A DNA stretch of 43,340 nucleotides from positions 17,807 to 61,146 of the forward strand of contig JAHFEK010000009.1 of assembly GCA_023248495.1 (NCBI GenBank), read 5' to 3'. The position numbers were made by a program, and so were the translations under genes. Each line of letters opens with the position of its first letter. The first letter of the stretch is position 1. Positions 35,258 to 43,340 of this stretch are shown piece after piece. The DNA is from Nitrospinales bacterium. Lineage in GTDB: Bacteria; Nitrospinota_A; UBA7883; JACRGQ01. The notes under the pieces are model-generated. The model was not told where the DNA came from and ran no database searches. It worked only from the letters and a program-made list of their open reading frames with translations.

Positions 35258-37093
35258 TCACTCATTTTTTTCCCCGTAGACCGGATCATAGATCATCGAC
35301 GTCCGTTTCGCGATCCTCCGGGATTCATCCAGTGCTTTTTGGATGTTAAAACCAGCCTGTACGCCGTCTTTGGCTTCCCGCAAATGGGAAGAATAGACAA
35401 GGGGGAATTGATCCATCGAGTTCAGGATGGCTTTTGGCGCCGAGGATCCCAAGCCGCAACGGCTTGTCATCATGATGGTCTTGCTAAGGTCACGTAAATA
35501 ATCCAGATCCGCGCTTTCGGCAAAACCATGCATGACTTTTTGCATTCGTTCGCGAAGGAAGACAATCCCCACGCGGCACGGCGTGCAATACCCGCAACTC
35601 TCATCGGCAAAGAATTTTAAAAAATGATCCACGATGGCGAGGACATTCCGATGGGAATTGAAGATCATGACCGCGCCACCGGTTGCAACGTCCGAAAAAC
35701 AGATTTTCCGTCCGAAGGAGGAACGGCCGACCATCTCGCCGCTGGCGCCGCCCACCTGTACGATGGCCGGGTCTTCGGCGCCAACCATGTCCAGCAGCTC
35801 GGCCACCTCCAGTCCATAGGGAACCTCATATACGCCGGGCCGGGCGCAGTCGCCGCACACGCTCAGCAATTTGGTGCCGCGGCTTGCCTTTGTTCCGATA
35901 CCGGCAAACCAGTTGGAACCGCGATCAAGGATACGGGCGACACAACAGAATGTTTCCACATTGTTCACGATGGTCGGTTTTGAGAGATAGCCGCGTTCAA
36001 CGGGAAAAGGAGGCCGGTTTTTCGGCTCCCCCCGCAACCCTTCGCAAGAACTGATGAGCGCGCTTTCCTCCCCGCAGATATAGGCTCCCGCGCCCATTTG
36101 GATCCGTATGTCAAAACAAAAACCTTTTTTTCCGCAAATGTCTTTCCCCAATAATCCGGCCTGGCGCCTGTTTTCCAGGACGCTTTCCAGAAAGGGCCGG
36201 AGATAGGCATACTCCGCGCGCAAATACATGATACCGCTGGTGCTGCCTATGGCATAGGCGGCGATGGTCATCCCTTCAAAAATAAGGGAAGGGCGTTCGG
36301 TCAAAAGCACGCGATCCTTAAACGTCCCCGGTTCCCCCTCATCGGCGTTACATATTACATACCGTTGGTCGGCTTCCGTCCGTTGCGCCAGTTTGAATTT
36401 TTCACCCGTGGGAAAACCGGCCCCGCCGCGCCCCCGCAATCCCGAGTCGGCGATTTCCTGGATGACTTCCGGCGAGGTTTTCTTCAGGGCATTGCCGAGC
36501 CCGGCGTCGGCCGGTATTCCATCAGCGAGGAGCACTTCCCCTTGTTTCCGGATATTGTTCCGCACCATGGCACTCACAAGTGTATGGGCGTTATTGCCGT
36601 CGCCGACCTTCGTTACGAGCTTTGACGGATCGAGTGTATCTTTGAGCGTTCGGGTGATTTCTTTGGCCGAGGCGGGAGTGATGTTGGTGATGACCACATT
36701 GTTGACCAGCGCGGCCGGGGCCTGATCGCTCATGCCGATACAGGCGGTGTACTCCAATGAGAAGTTTCCGTCCGCCGAGGTTTGTCCGATGCCAATCCCC
36801 AGTTCTTCAGAAAAAACGGTTGCGACTTGCTCGATCCCCGCATTTATGTCTATCACATCGTCGCACAGGCGGATGATTATTTTGCCTTTCCGCTTCTCCG
36901 AGAAAAACGAATAAAAAGAGACTACTCCCTCTATTTCAACCCGATGGACCTTAACCTCGGCGGCAATTGCGTTCATTGCCTGCTCATCAATGCAACCGAG
37001 GTTATTTTGAACTTCCCATAGAATGTCGATTAATCGGCCACGATCATTGCCGAATTTAGAGCAAGCCTGCTTGACCACAGTTGTGATATTCAT
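35258..37093 (-). CDS. hoxF: NAD-reducing hydrogenase diaphorase subunit HoxF, with N-terminal HoxE/NuoE-like domain
   Basis: A 611-residue subunit that binds NAD(H), FMN and a 4Fe-4S cluster. Residues 1-150 are a NuoE-like thioredoxin-fold domain. Two of its four usual 2Fe-2S cysteines are replaced: Cys77-x4-Asp82 instead of C-x4-C, and Cys118-x3-Ser122 instead of C-x3-C. Residues about 190-600 are NuoF-like: GLRGRGGAGFPTGEKF, NADEGEPGTFKDR (FMN/NAD), GAYICGEESALI, and ESCGYCTPCRVG with a later Cys for the cluster. There is no separate hoxE. I use ATG 37093 (AAGG upstream); a TTG at 37114 is less likely. It is the first gene of hoxFUYHW. Confidence 0.94.
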   Translation of the reverse strand: MNITTVVKQACSKFGNDRGRLIDILWEVQNNLGCIDEQAMNAIAAEVKVHRVEIEGVVSFYSFFSEKRKGKIIIRLCDDVIDINAGIEQVATVFSEELGIGIGQTSADGNFSLEYTACIGMSDQAPAALVNNVVITNITPASAKEITRTLKDTLDPSKLVTKVGDGNNAHTLVSAMVRNNIRKQGEVLLADGIPADAGLGNALKKTSPEVIQEIADSGLRGRGGAGFPTGEKFKLAQRTEADQRYVICNADEGEPGTFKDRVLLTERPSLIFEGMTIAAYAIGSTSGIMYLRAEYAYLRPFLESVLENRRQAGLLGKDICGKKGFCFDIRIQMGAGAYICGEESALISSCEGLRGEPKNRPPFPVERGYLSKPTIVNNVETFCCVARILDRGSNWFAGIGTKASRGTKLLSVCGDCARPGVYEVPYGLEVAELLDMVGAEDPAIVQVGGASGEMVGRSSFGRKICFSDVATGGAVMIFNSHRNVLAIVDHFLKFFADESCGYCTPCRVGIVFLRERMQKVMHGFAESADLDYLRDLSKTIMMTSRCGLGSSAPKAILNSMDQFPLVYSSHLREAKDGVQAGFNIQKALDESRRIAKRTSMIYDPVYGEKNE

Positions 37094-37100
37094 ATACGCC

Positions 37101-37114
37101 TTGCTTCCAATCAA
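37101..37114 (-). promoter_or_regulatory. FNR/CRP-like palindrome before hoxF (tentative)
   Basis: On the minus strand TTGATTGGAAGCAA matches the FNR consensus TTGATnnnnATCAA at nine of ten fixed positions. It lies about seven bases before the hoxF ATG, which is very close for an activator site, so it could be a repressor site or chance. Confidence 0.25.
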
Positions 37115-37203
37115 CTTTATGGAACCATGGGATAAAATGCACGCACCCTTTGTGGAACTTTTCCTTACAGCCGCATTTTACCATTGCGTTGGTGGTTAGG
37201 GGG

Positions 37204-37243
37204 AAAAAAAACGAAACCGGCTTTTAACGTGAGGAAGCGGTTT
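37204..37243 (-). terminator. Rho-independent terminator of holA
   Basis: On the minus strand AAACCGCTT (37243-37235) pairs with AAGCCGGTTT (37223-37214, one bulged C) and eight T residues follow (37211-37204). The hairpin spans the holA stop codon and separates holA from hoxF. Confidence 0.7.
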
Positions 37244-38351
37244 TGGACTGCGGTGCGATTATGCCGATCAGTTCTTGTTCGAGGATGTGCCAATCGTTCA
37301 GGCCGGCGCTTTTTATCCGCATGTCGGCGCGGGCGAGATTGAAAATTATCCTCTTGAGCAGATCGGCGGGAATTTTCCGCGCCTGGGTCGTGAGTTTGTT
37401 GAGCTGCCATGGCGACTTGATTCCCGCGCGTGCCATAATTTCATCGTCCCGCAAGCGCTGATCCCTTCCGCTGCGAACCATTAACAGCTTGCGGAAATTA
37501 GAGGCGATCATTCCCATCACCATAAGGCAGGGGCTTCCCTGATTGCGCAGCGAGTCCAGCGTGTTTAACGCGTCGTCAATTTTGCGTTCGGCGAGTGCGT
37601 CGGTCAGTTTGAAAATGTTATCCTGGCTGGGGGCGGACATGCACTCCTCTATGTCCGTCATAGACACCCGCTTGTTATCGCCCATATAAAGCGACAGTTT
37701 GTCCATTTCGCTATCAAGAAAGGGGAAGTTCCCCGTCACCCGTTCTTTTCCGGTATCTTTTCCCACAAAACGCTCTTCCATCCAGGCGCGCGCGTCCGGC
37801 GCAAAGGCGAGTCCGCTTGCCAACAGTTTCTCTTCAAATAACGTCTTCCGGTCGTCTTCGGTGAGGTTGAAGGAAACGGTGTAGGCGGATGCGGCGACCT
37901 CTTTCCAGAATTTCTGGCGCATGTCCACTTTGCCGGGGGCGATGACCAAAGCCACGTCAGGAGAGGGTTGTTGCAGGTATTTCAAAAATGCCAATAGTTC
38001 CTTTTCCTCCAAACGGACGTTTTTGGCGCTGACGGCCTCACCCGCGTCTTCTTCGTCACCGATGCCACGGCCCTTTTTCAAAAGCCCATGCAGCAGCACT
38101 CCCCGTTTTTCGGAAAAGAACGAGACAGTGAGCACGTCCGATATGAAATCCCCGAAGGCGTTTTCGGCAAGGTCGTACGCGCGCCACGCCGTGCTGGGAT
38201 CGCCGGTTCTTAAAAGGTGTTCGCGCACGGACCGGACGGCGGCGGCGACGCCGTTTTCCTGTTCACCGTGAAAGAAGTAGATGGGAGCCGTCTTGCCGGC
38301 GGCAAGCGATTGGTGGAGATCTTTGAGCGAGTTGGTTTCTTTAGCGGCCAA
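37224..38351 (-). CDS. holA: DNA polymerase III, delta subunit
   Basis: A 375-residue clamp-loader subunit that opens the sliding clamp. The N-terminus SLAAGKTAPIYFFHGEQENG corresponds to the usual 'GKLAPVYLFYGEE', the middle holds VALVIAPGKVDMRQKFWKEV, and the C-terminal part has ALNTLDSLRNQGSPCLMVMGMIASNFRKLL and KSPWQLNKLTTQARK. I infer a TTG start at 38351, overlapping the upstream gene by 11 bases, since this gives MAAKETNSLKDLHQ right before the conserved region. The frame continues open further upstream only as a shadow of the metallophosphoesterase gene. An insertion around residues 110-130 is rich in Gly and Glu. Confidence 0.85.
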   Translation of the reverse strand: MAAKETNSLKDLHQSLAAGKTAPIYFFHGEQENGVAAAVRSVREHLLRTGDPSTAWRAYDLAENAFGDFISDVLTVSFFSEKRGVLLHGLLKKGRGIGDEEDAGEAVSAKNVRLEEKELLAFLKYLQQPSPDVALVIAPGKVDMRQKFWKEVAASAYTVSFNLTEDDRKTLFEEKLLASGLAFAPDARAWMEERFVGKDTGKERVTGNFPFLDSEMDKLSLYMGDNKRVSMTDIEECMSAPSQDNIFKLTDALAERKIDDALNTLDSLRNQGSPCLMVMGMIASNFRKLLMVRSGRDQRLRDDEIMARAGIKSPWQLNKLTTQARKIPADLLKRIIFNLARADMRIKSAGLNDWHILEQELIGIIAPQSKTASSR

Positions 38352-39069
38352 GGGCCAGCCTATCGATAAGGTAACGGGGAAGGTTGTTTTTTTCCATTTT
38401 TTTCTGCACACGGGCGACGTCGTATTCCACGCGGCGGTATTCGATATTCCGCTCTTTCGAATCATACACCACATAGCACGATTCGGGGTTGGAATCGCGC
38501 GACTGCCCCACGCTGCCGACGTTGATGATGTATTTGCGGTTCTTATCCAGCGTTTTATAGATGTCACGGATCGGCATGATGTTCACTTCGTCAATGTATT
38601 CGATTATGATCGGCTGGTGGCTGTGCCCCACGAAACAGATGTCCGCCGTCAGCGCGTGGTAGTTATCCATGGCGTCCTGTATGGTGAGGACGTAATGCCA
38701 TGCCTCCGGTTCAAGCGGGGTGGAGTGGGCGAAGAGCAAGCCATCCATCTGGGCGGACGGCTGAAGCGTTTTGAGCCACTCCTTATTCGGCTCGGTGAGC
38801 GCCTTGATGGTCCAGAAGAGGGATTCCTTGGCGTATGGATTGAAATAGGAGTGATCGGTGAGCTCGACGGCCGCCCAATCGTGGTTGCCGGCCAAAATGA
38901 GATCGGCATTTTTTTTAAGCAATTCAATGCACTCGTTCGGCTCCGGCCCGTAACCGACGATGTCGCCGAGAAAGACCTTCTTGTCCACATTTTCACGCTT
39001 GATGTCCTTCAACACGGCCTCGAAAGCTTCCATGTTGCCATGGATGTCGGAGTATATGGCTATCCTCAT
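38341..39069 (-). CDS. Metallophosphoesterase family protein (YfcE/DR1281-like)
   Basis: A 242-residue calcineurin-like phosphoesterase with all five metal motifs: SDIHGN, GDIVGYGP, GNHD, GHSH, and the NVGSVGQSRD tail. The two-metal site would hydrolyse phosphomono- or phosphodiesters; the substrate is unknown. It overlaps the nusB stop as ATGA, and holA overlaps its 3' end by 11 bases, so it forms a chain nusB-MPE-holA. Confidence 0.9.
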   Translation of the reverse strand: MRIAIYSDIHGNMEAFEAVLKDIKRENVDKKVFLGDIVGYGPEPNECIELLKKNADLILAGNHDWAAVELTDHSYFNPYAKESLFWTIKALTEPNKEWLKTLQPSAQMDGLLFAHSTPLEPEAWHYVLTIQDAMDNYHALTADICFVGHSHQPIIIEYIDEVNIMPIRDIYKTLDKNRKYIINVGSVGQSRDSNPESCYVVYDSKERNIEYRRVEYDVARVQKKMEKNNLPRYLIDRLALGR

Positions 39070-39491
39070 TTATTTTCCTCTTGGCCGATTCTTATTTCCT
39101 TTTGGATTTTACCCAAAATACCGTTGATAAAGGAAGAAGAATCGGGGGCGGCATATTGCTTGGCCATTTCCACCGCTTCGTCGATGATGACGGCGGTCGG
39201 GGTTTCAGGATGTTCTTTCAACTCCCACGCCGCGATGCGGAGAATGTTTTTGTCGATGTCGGCCATGCGCTTCACCGGCCAGTTGTCGCTGGCGGCGGAG
39301 ATGATGGCGTCCAGTCCGGCGCGCCCGTCATTCACTCCATTGACGATGGTCATGGTGAATTCCTTGAGTTGGTCGGAGACCCTGTGCTCCAGCCAATAAT
39401 CGTTGGCGGCCTGCCCGGCGGGTTGGGCCGAAAATTCCATCGAATAGAGTATGCGCATCGCGGCTTCGCGTCCTGCCCGTCGTGATCCCAT
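39066..39491 (-). CDS. nusB: Transcription antitermination protein NusB
   Basis: A 141-residue all-helical protein that binds boxA RNA with NusE (S10) to allow rRNA read-through. Typical segments are GSRRAGREAAMRILYSMEF at the start, DKNILRIAAWEL and PTAVIIDEAVEMAKQYAAPDSSSFINGIL. In many bacteria nusB follows ribH directly; here two extra genes (a 46-residue membrane protein and a cyclic-nucleotide-binding-domain protein) lie between. The ATG is 39491. Confidence 0.95.
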   Translation of the reverse strand: MGSRRAGREAAMRILYSMEFSAQPAGQAANDYWLEHRVSDQLKEFTMTIVNGVNDGRAGLDAIISAASDNWPVKRMADIDKNILRIAAWELKEHPETPTAVIIDEAVEMAKQYAAPDSSSFINGILGKIQKEIRIGQEENK

Positions 39492-39613
39492 TATTTATCC
39501 TTGCCCGTTAAAGTTTAGTGCGCAGAATACCACGATATTATGCATCTTTGGTATTGAATAGGGAATATCGCATACCGGAACCGGGCACATTTTTAGCGCC
39601 CGGGGGCGCGGGG

Positions 39614-40072
39614 TCACATTGAAGAAAATTGGTCCCGGTGGTTGCGTATGATCTCGTTGGCGCGCTGGCTGACGATGCGGGCGAGGTTTTTATATATTTT
39701 CGCCAGCAGTCCCAAGTTCATGTTGTCGCTAAATATCTTTTCGGAAATATTGAAAACCTGGGTTTCCTCCACCGCACGGACGGAGGCATTCCGGGTTTGC
39801 CCGTACAACATTCCCATCTCGCCGAAAATCTGGCCGTCGCCAAGCTTGGTGATGATTTTGTTCGCTTCGCGTGGCATGAAAACCTCCACCGCCCCGGAAA
39901 CCACGATGTAGACGCTGTCCGCCGGATCGCTTTTGTGGAAAATCACCTGTCCTTGCTTGAATATCTGCGGCTTGACCAGCCTGAACAGGTTCACCATGTC
40001 CTGGTCGTTAAATTCACGGAACAGGCCGCAACTGGATCGCAGCTTGTCGAGTATTTCCTTTTGGGTTGCCAT
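39614..40072 (-). CDS. Cyclic-nucleotide-binding domain protein without DNA-binding domain
   Basis: A 152-residue protein that is nearly all cNMP-binding (CRP-like) fold: FREFNDQDMVNLFRLVKPQIFKQGQVIFHKSDPADSVYIVVSGAVEVF, with the phosphate-binding cassette IFGEMGMLYGQTRNASVRA. The cassette shows G-E-M-G and ends RNASVRA, similar to cAMP binders. No helix-turn-helix follows, only a short helix, so it is not a transcription factor on its own. It lies 13 bases after the small membrane protein gene, a possible partner. Confidence 0.82.
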   Translation of the reverse strand: MATQKEILDKLRSSCGLFREFNDQDMVNLFRLVKPQIFKQGQVIFHKSDPADSVYIVVSGAVEVFMPREANKIITKLGDGQIFGEMGMLYGQTRNASVRAVEETQVFNISEKIFSDNMNLGLLAKIYKNLARIVSQRANEIIRNHRDQFSSM

Positions 40073-40085
40073 CTTGCTCGCCCCG

Positions 40086-40226
40086 TTAGTTGCCTAAGAA
40101 AAGCATGATAAGGTAAAGAACGAACAAGGGAAGGGGGGTCAATAGAATGAATATGAGGATTCCCTTATCCGATTTGGATTTGAAAGTAAGGTCCTTATCC
40201 GTCAAGTGTTCGGGTTTGTTATCCAC
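40086..40226 (-). CDS. Small membrane protein (46 residues), unknown
   Basis: A GTG start at 40226 has AGGAG eight bases upstream and the frame ends in TAA at 40086, 13 bases before the cyclic-nucleotide-binding-domain gene. The product has a charged start (DNKPEHLTDKDLTFKSKSDK) and one hydrophobic C-terminal segment (residues 22-45, ILIFILLTPLPLFVLYLIM), typical of a real small membrane protein. No family is recognised. It may anchor or regulate the next gene's product. Confidence 0.6.
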   Translation of the reverse strand: MDNKPEHLTDKDLTFKSKSDKGILIFILLTPLPLFVLYLIMLFLGN

Positions 40227-40308
40227 GCGCAGGACTCCTAAAAAGCCATTTTTTCTTTACGCACCGGCCACGCGCCGATACCATGCTTCCCGAAATGGGC
40301 ACCCACCA

Positions 40309-40773
40309 TTAAATTTTCTTGGAGTTCAGGTCCATCATTTCGAGGGCGGTCATGGCGGCGTCCCATCCGCGGTTGCCCGCCTTGCTGCCGGCGCGTTCGA
40401 TAGCCTGTTCCAAATTCTCGGTGGTCACCAGCCCGTACACCACCGGGATGGCGGCCCGCATGGCCAGCGCCGCGACCCCTTTGGTCACTTCGGCGGAGAG
40501 AAATTCGTAGTGGCTGGTATCGCCCCGGATGACGGTGCCGATGCAGATGACGGCGTCGAATTTCTTCGCGTCGACCGCTTTGGCGGCGGCGAAGGGGACT
40601 TCAAATGCCCCCGGCACGCGTATGAGGGTGATGTCGTTATCGGCTGCGCCGTGGCGGACGAGGCAATCCCGCGCGCCGTCTATCAGCTTGGCGTTGATGA
40701 ATTCGTTGAAGCGGCTGGCGACGATGGCGACTTTTTTTCCCGCGCCGTTGATGTTTCCTTCAATCAGGTTCAT
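40309..40773 (-). CDS. ribH: 6,7-dimethyl-8-ribityllumazine synthase
   Basis: A 154-residue lumazine synthase, which joins the RibB product with the pyrimidine from the RibD branch. Motifs: [41 protein letters not shown] (with the catalytic His), [21 protein letters not shown] and [14 protein letters not shown]. The length is standard. The ATG at 40773 overlaps the ribBA stop. Its TAA stop overlaps an ATG of a 23-codon frame (40309-40238) that I do not call a gene. Confidence 0.97.
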   Translation of the reverse strand: MNLIEGNINGAGKKVAIVASRFNEFINAKLIDGARDCLVRHGAADNDITLIRVPGAFEVPFAAAKAVDAKKFDAVICIGTVIRGDTSHYEFLSAEVTKGVAALAMRAAIPVVYGLVTTENLEQAIERAGSKAGNRGWDAAMTALEMMDLNSKKI

Positions 40774-41990
40774 TTTCCCTCTCCTTCGGTTTTCAGTTCC
40801 AGCATGTGGCCCATTTTCGATTGTTTGGTTGTGAGGTAGCGCAGGTTGTCGCTCTTGGGGGTTATTTGGATCGGCATTCGTTCCTCGATGTGCAGGCCGT
40901 ATCCTTCCAGGCCGACGATTTTCTTAGGGTTGTTGGTGAGCAGGCGGATGCGGCCCAGCCCCAGGCTTCTGAGTATTTGCGCGCCGATGCCGTAATCGCG
41001 CAGGTCGGGCAGGAAGCCCAGCTTTTCGTTTGCCTCCACGGTGTCGTGCCCCTCGTCTTGCAGTGCGTAGGCCATCAGCTTGCTCATTAGGCCGATGCCG
41101 CGTCCCTCTTGAAAGAGATAGACCAGCACGCCGTTCCCCTCGCGGGCGATCATCCGCAGGGCGGTGTCCAGCTGCTCGCCGCAATCGCAACGGTGGCTGT
41201 GGAAGACGTCGCCGGTGAGGCATTGGCTATGCATCCGCACCAGTGTACTGGTTCCGTGGGAGATGTCACCCATCACCAGAGCCACGTGGTTATCGCCGTT
41301 GATGACGTTCTCGAAGCCGACGATTCGGAATGTGCCATATTCGGTCGGCAGGTTCGCCTCGGCGATCTGCTTCACCAGCAATTCACCTTTCAGGCGGTAG
41401 TTGATGATCTCTTTCACCGTCACCATTTTAATGTTGTGCGTTGCGGCGAACTTTTCCAGATCCGGCAGGCGGGCCATGGTGCCGTCGTCGTTCATGATCT
41501 CGCAGATGACGCCAGCGGGGGAAAGCTTGGCGATACGGGCGAGATCGACCGATCCCTCCGTCTGCCCGGCGCGCACCAGCACGCCCCCTTCGCGCGCGCG
41601 CAACGGGAAAACGTGTCCCGGCTGCACCAGGTCTTCGGGTTTGGCGTCCGGGTTCATCGCCGCGAGGATGGTGGTGGCCCGGTCGGCGGCGGATATGCCG
41701 GTGGAAACGCCGTGGCGCGCCTCAATGGATACGGTGAAGGCGGTGGAAAAGCGGGCGCGGTTCTTCTTGGTCATAAGGGGAAGGCCCAGCGCGTCGACCT
41801 TTTCAGGGGTCATGGCGAGGCATATCAGACCCCGGCCATGTTTCGCCATGAAGTTGATAATCTCAGGCGTCGTTTTTTCGGCGGCGCAGACGAGGTCTCC
41901 CTCGTTTTCGCGGTCCTCGTCATCCATCAGAATGACCATTCGGCCAGCGGCCAGTTCCTTTGCCGCTTCTTCCACATTGCAAAATGACAT
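40770..41990 (-). CDS. ribBA: 3,4-dihydroxy-2-butanone-4-phosphate synthase / GTP cyclohydrolase II
   Basis: A 406-residue fused enzyme. The N-terminal RibB domain (residues 1-200) has [11 protein letters not shown] and [14 protein letters not shown]. The C-terminal RibA domain (about 210-400) has the zinc ligands [18 protein letters not shown] and the GRGIGLMSK loop. It supplies both starting compounds of riboflavin. The ATG at 41990 follows GAGGTT. It lies 21 bases after ribE and overlaps ribH. Confidence 0.96.
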   Translation of the reverse strand: MSFCNVEEAAKELAAGRMVILMDDEDRENEGDLVCAAEKTTPEIINFMAKHGRGLICLAMTPEKVDALGLPLMTKKNRARFSTAFTVSIEARHGVSTGISAADRATTILAAMNPDAKPEDLVQPGHVFPLRAREGGVLVRAGQTEGSVDLARIAKLSPAGVICEIMNDDGTMARLPDLEKFAATHNIKMVTVKEIINYRLKGELLVKQIAEANLPTEYGTFRIVGFENVINGDNHVALVMGDISHGTSTLVRMHSQCLTGDVFHSHRCDCGEQLDTALRMIAREGNGVLVYLFQEGRGIGLMSKLMAYALQDEGHDTVEANEKLGFLPDLRDYGIGAQILRSLGLGRIRLLTNNPKKIVGLEGYGLHIEERMPIQITPKSDNLRYLTTKQSKMGHMLELKTEGEGK

Positions 41991-42011
41991 TACAACCTCA
42001 AGGTGTTAGGT

Positions 42012-42653
42012 TCAGATGAACCCTTTTTCTTTTAAGTACTTCTCGTCGATCCGGCTTTGCGAGCGTCCCGATAAAAGCAATTTTTCCGTATATTTGGCTA
42101 TAATATCACATTCCATGTTCACCGACGAACCAGGGATGAGGGTGTGAAGGTTGGTGACGGTAAGGGTGTGCGGAATTACCGCGATGGTGATATGGCGTCC
42201 CGCTATACGAGCTACCGTGAGCGATATTCCATTTATCGCAATAGAGCCTTTTTCAACGGTATACCTATCAATAGCTTCAGGGATTTCGAAGTTAAGCTCC
42301 ACGTTATCGCCGATAACTTTCTGGCCCAAGTAGGTTCCCAGCCCGTCGACGTGTCCCTGCATGATGTGCCCGCCCAGCCGATCCATGGCGCGGAGCGCTT
42401 TTTCCAGGTTCACCACCGTTTTGGATTTGTAGCCGCCGATGACGGTGCGGTCGAGCGATTCTTTTGACACGTCGAAGACGGCGCTGTTGCCCGAAAACTC
42501 TTTGGCGGTGAGGCAGACGCCATCGATGGCGATGGAATCGCCGATGGCCGCGTCGGTCCAGAAGCCGGGTGCGTCGATGGCAAGGCGGGCGGCTTTCCCC
42601 GCGAGGGAGAGCGCGCCGACCGTGCCGGTGGCTTGCACAATGCCGGTAAACAT
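42012..42653 (-). CDS. ribE: Riboflavin synthase, alpha subunit
   Basis: A 213-residue protein made of two similar lumazine-binding barrels, beginning MFTGIVQATG and repeating GGHIMQGHVDGLG / INGISLTVARI in the second half. It forms riboflavin from two molecules of dimethylribityllumazine. Its ATG overlaps the last base of the ribD stop (TGATG). Confidence 0.96.
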   Translation of the reverse strand: MFTGIVQATGTVGALSLAGKAARLAIDAPGFWTDAAIGDSIAIDGVCLTAKEFSGNSAVFDVSKESLDRTVIGGYKSKTVVNLEKALRAMDRLGGHIMQGHVDGLGTYLGQKVIGDNVELNFEIPEAIDRYTVEKGSIAINGISLTVARIAGRHITIAVIPHTLTVTNLHTLIPGSSVNMECDIIAKYTEKLLLSGRSQSRIDEKYLKEKGFI

Positions 42654-43340
42654 CAGCGGTTGATATACCCTTCTATCAGGAAATTCCCGTTGATTTTAGA
42701 AAGCCGGTCTCCGCCTATGGGGGTTACGGTCATGCCGCTGATTTTAATCGCGCTGGCGATGCTTTTCACCCCCGCGCCGCCAAACACCGGATAGCTGCCG
42801 CCGCCGAGGAGTATGGGGGCGAAGAAGAGGGCGAGTTTGTCGACGATCCCTTCGTTGAGCGCGGACGAGTAGAGTTCGGATCCACCTTCCATCATGAGGT
42901 TCACCACGTCGCGCTTGCCAAGCTCCGCCATCAATTCCCTGAGGTTCACCCGTTTGTTTTTTTCCGGCAGACGGAGCACGGTGGCCCCTTCCTCCTCCAG
43001 CGCTTTTGCGCGGCGGCTGTTGTCGCTGGCGGTGGCGATGATCACTTTTCCGCCAAAAGAGTGGAGAACCGCGGCGCCCGGAGGAGTGTCGAGATGGGTA
43101 TCCACAATCACGCGCAACGGATGTCTAACGCCATCCTTTTTTTTCAGGCGGACGTTCAGGCGGGGGTCGTCTTTCAACACGGTGTTCACTCCCACCAGCA
43201 CGGCATCGCTGGCGGCGCGCATCTCATGAACCTTCTGGCGTGACAGGTCGTTGCTGATCCATTTGCTGGTGCCGTCTTCGGCGGCGATTTTGCCGTCGAG
43301 GCTGCACGCCGCTTTCAGGGTGACGAAGGGAAGTTTTTGC
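42653..43340 (-). CDS. ribD: Riboflavin biosynthesis protein RibD, reductase part (partial)
   Basis: The gene runs off the right edge of the window, so its N-terminal deaminase domain is missing here. The visible 229 codons encode the pyrimidine reductase domain: FVTLKAACSLDGKIAAEDG, SNDLSRQKVHEMRAASDAVLVG, NTVLKDDPRLNVR, then MMEGGSELYSSALNEGIVDKL near the end. An internal ATG at 43222 is not the start, since conserved sequence continues upstream. It is followed by ribE, ribBA and ribH in one operon. Any FMN riboswitch would lie outside the window. Confidence 0.95.
   Translation of the reverse strand, partial: QKLPFVTLKAACSLDGKIAAEDGTSKWISNDLSRQKVHEMRAASDAVLVGVNTVLKDDPRLNVRLKKKDGVRHPLRVIVDTHLDTPPGAAVLHSFGGKVIIATASDNSRRAKALEEEGATVLRLPEKNKRVNLRELMAELGKRDVVNLMMEGGSELYSSALNEGIVDKLALFFAPILLGGGSYPVFGGAGVKSIASAIKISGMTVTPIGGDRLSKINGNFLIEGYINR

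Noticed and set aside
37115-37203. Sigma-54 promoter before hoxF
   Set aside because: The best GG-GC pair is spaced nine bases apart rather than ten and the flanking bases do not fit.
38352-38567. N-terminal extension of holA
   Set aside because: It overlaps the conserved end of the metallophosphoesterase gene out of frame; the conserved holA sequence begins after 38351.
39591-39613. Terminator after the cyclic-nucleotide-binding-domain gene
   Set aside because: A GC palindrome GCGCCCCCGGGCGC is present but no T-run follows it in the gene's direction.

Overview
The window is 43,340 bases of densely packed, GC-rich bacterial chromosome with many ATGA, TAATG and GTGA gene overlaps. A secretin cluster, lipoproteins and periplasmic proteins point to a Gram-negative (diderm) organism. 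The gene mix is a housekeeping core (tig-clpP-clpX-lon behind tRNA-Leu, metK-ahcY, a rib operon, nusB, holA), a group 3d-type NAD-linked [NiFe] hydrogenase, a short-form S-adenosylhomocysteinase and an MSHA-like pilus cluster. This suggests an uncultivated Nitrospinota- or Desulfobacterota-like lineage, but I cannot fix the phylum from sequence alone.

Layout. 1-7497 (+): NFACT/RqcH C-terminus (cut by the window edge), ribF, a UPF0104-type membrane protein, a cysteine-desulfurase-like enzyme with a DUF3343 Se/S-carrier-like partner, a fatty acid hydroxylase family protein, an AT-rich methyltransferase-acetyltransferase fusion that looks imported, and an orphan ABC ATPase. 7519-13569 (-): a ZIP transporter fused to a cupredoxin domain, a lipoprotein with a CycH-like C-terminal domain, a deoxyhypusine-synthase-like protein, ahcY, metK, and tRNA-Glu. 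Two copies of a palindromic MITE-like repeat lie in this block. 13922-31879 (+): tRNA-Leu, tig, clpP, clpX, lon, a second ClpX-like ATPase without a zinc finger, thrC, a seven-gene pilus/secretin cluster, a small Lys/Ala/Glu-rich exported protein with its own terminator, and a Spy-like / ECF sigma / small membrane protein / CnrX-like set. 31945-43340 (-): hoxFUYH with the maturation protease gene, holA, a metallophosphoesterase, nusB, a cyclic-nucleotide-binding-domain protein with a 46-residue membrane protein before it, and ribH, ribBA, ribE and ribD (cut by the window edge).

How the genes work together. The protease block couples folding at the ribosome (trigger factor) to ClpXP and Lon degradation; the extra ClpX-like unfoldase keeps the pore loop and a GFG loop and may give ClpP another substrate range. 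MetK and AhcY form the SAM/SAH cycle. HoxFU (diaphorase) and HoxYH (hydrogenase) couple H2 to NAD(H), and HoxW trims HoxH. The pilus block encodes inner-membrane platform proteins (PilM-N fusion, PilO-like, PilP-like) and the outer-membrane secretin, followed by three poorly known envelope proteins. The sigma-factor set resembles the CnrYXH signalling layout.

The most unusual items are the ZIP-cupredoxin fusion, the Zn-finger-less ClpX paralogue beside lon, the CnrYXH-like set with no efflux pump, the AT-rich methyltransferase-GNAT gene, the small genes at 27330-27497 and 40086-40226, and the MITE-like repeat. I found no CRISPR array, rRNA, prophage or complete insertion sequence.
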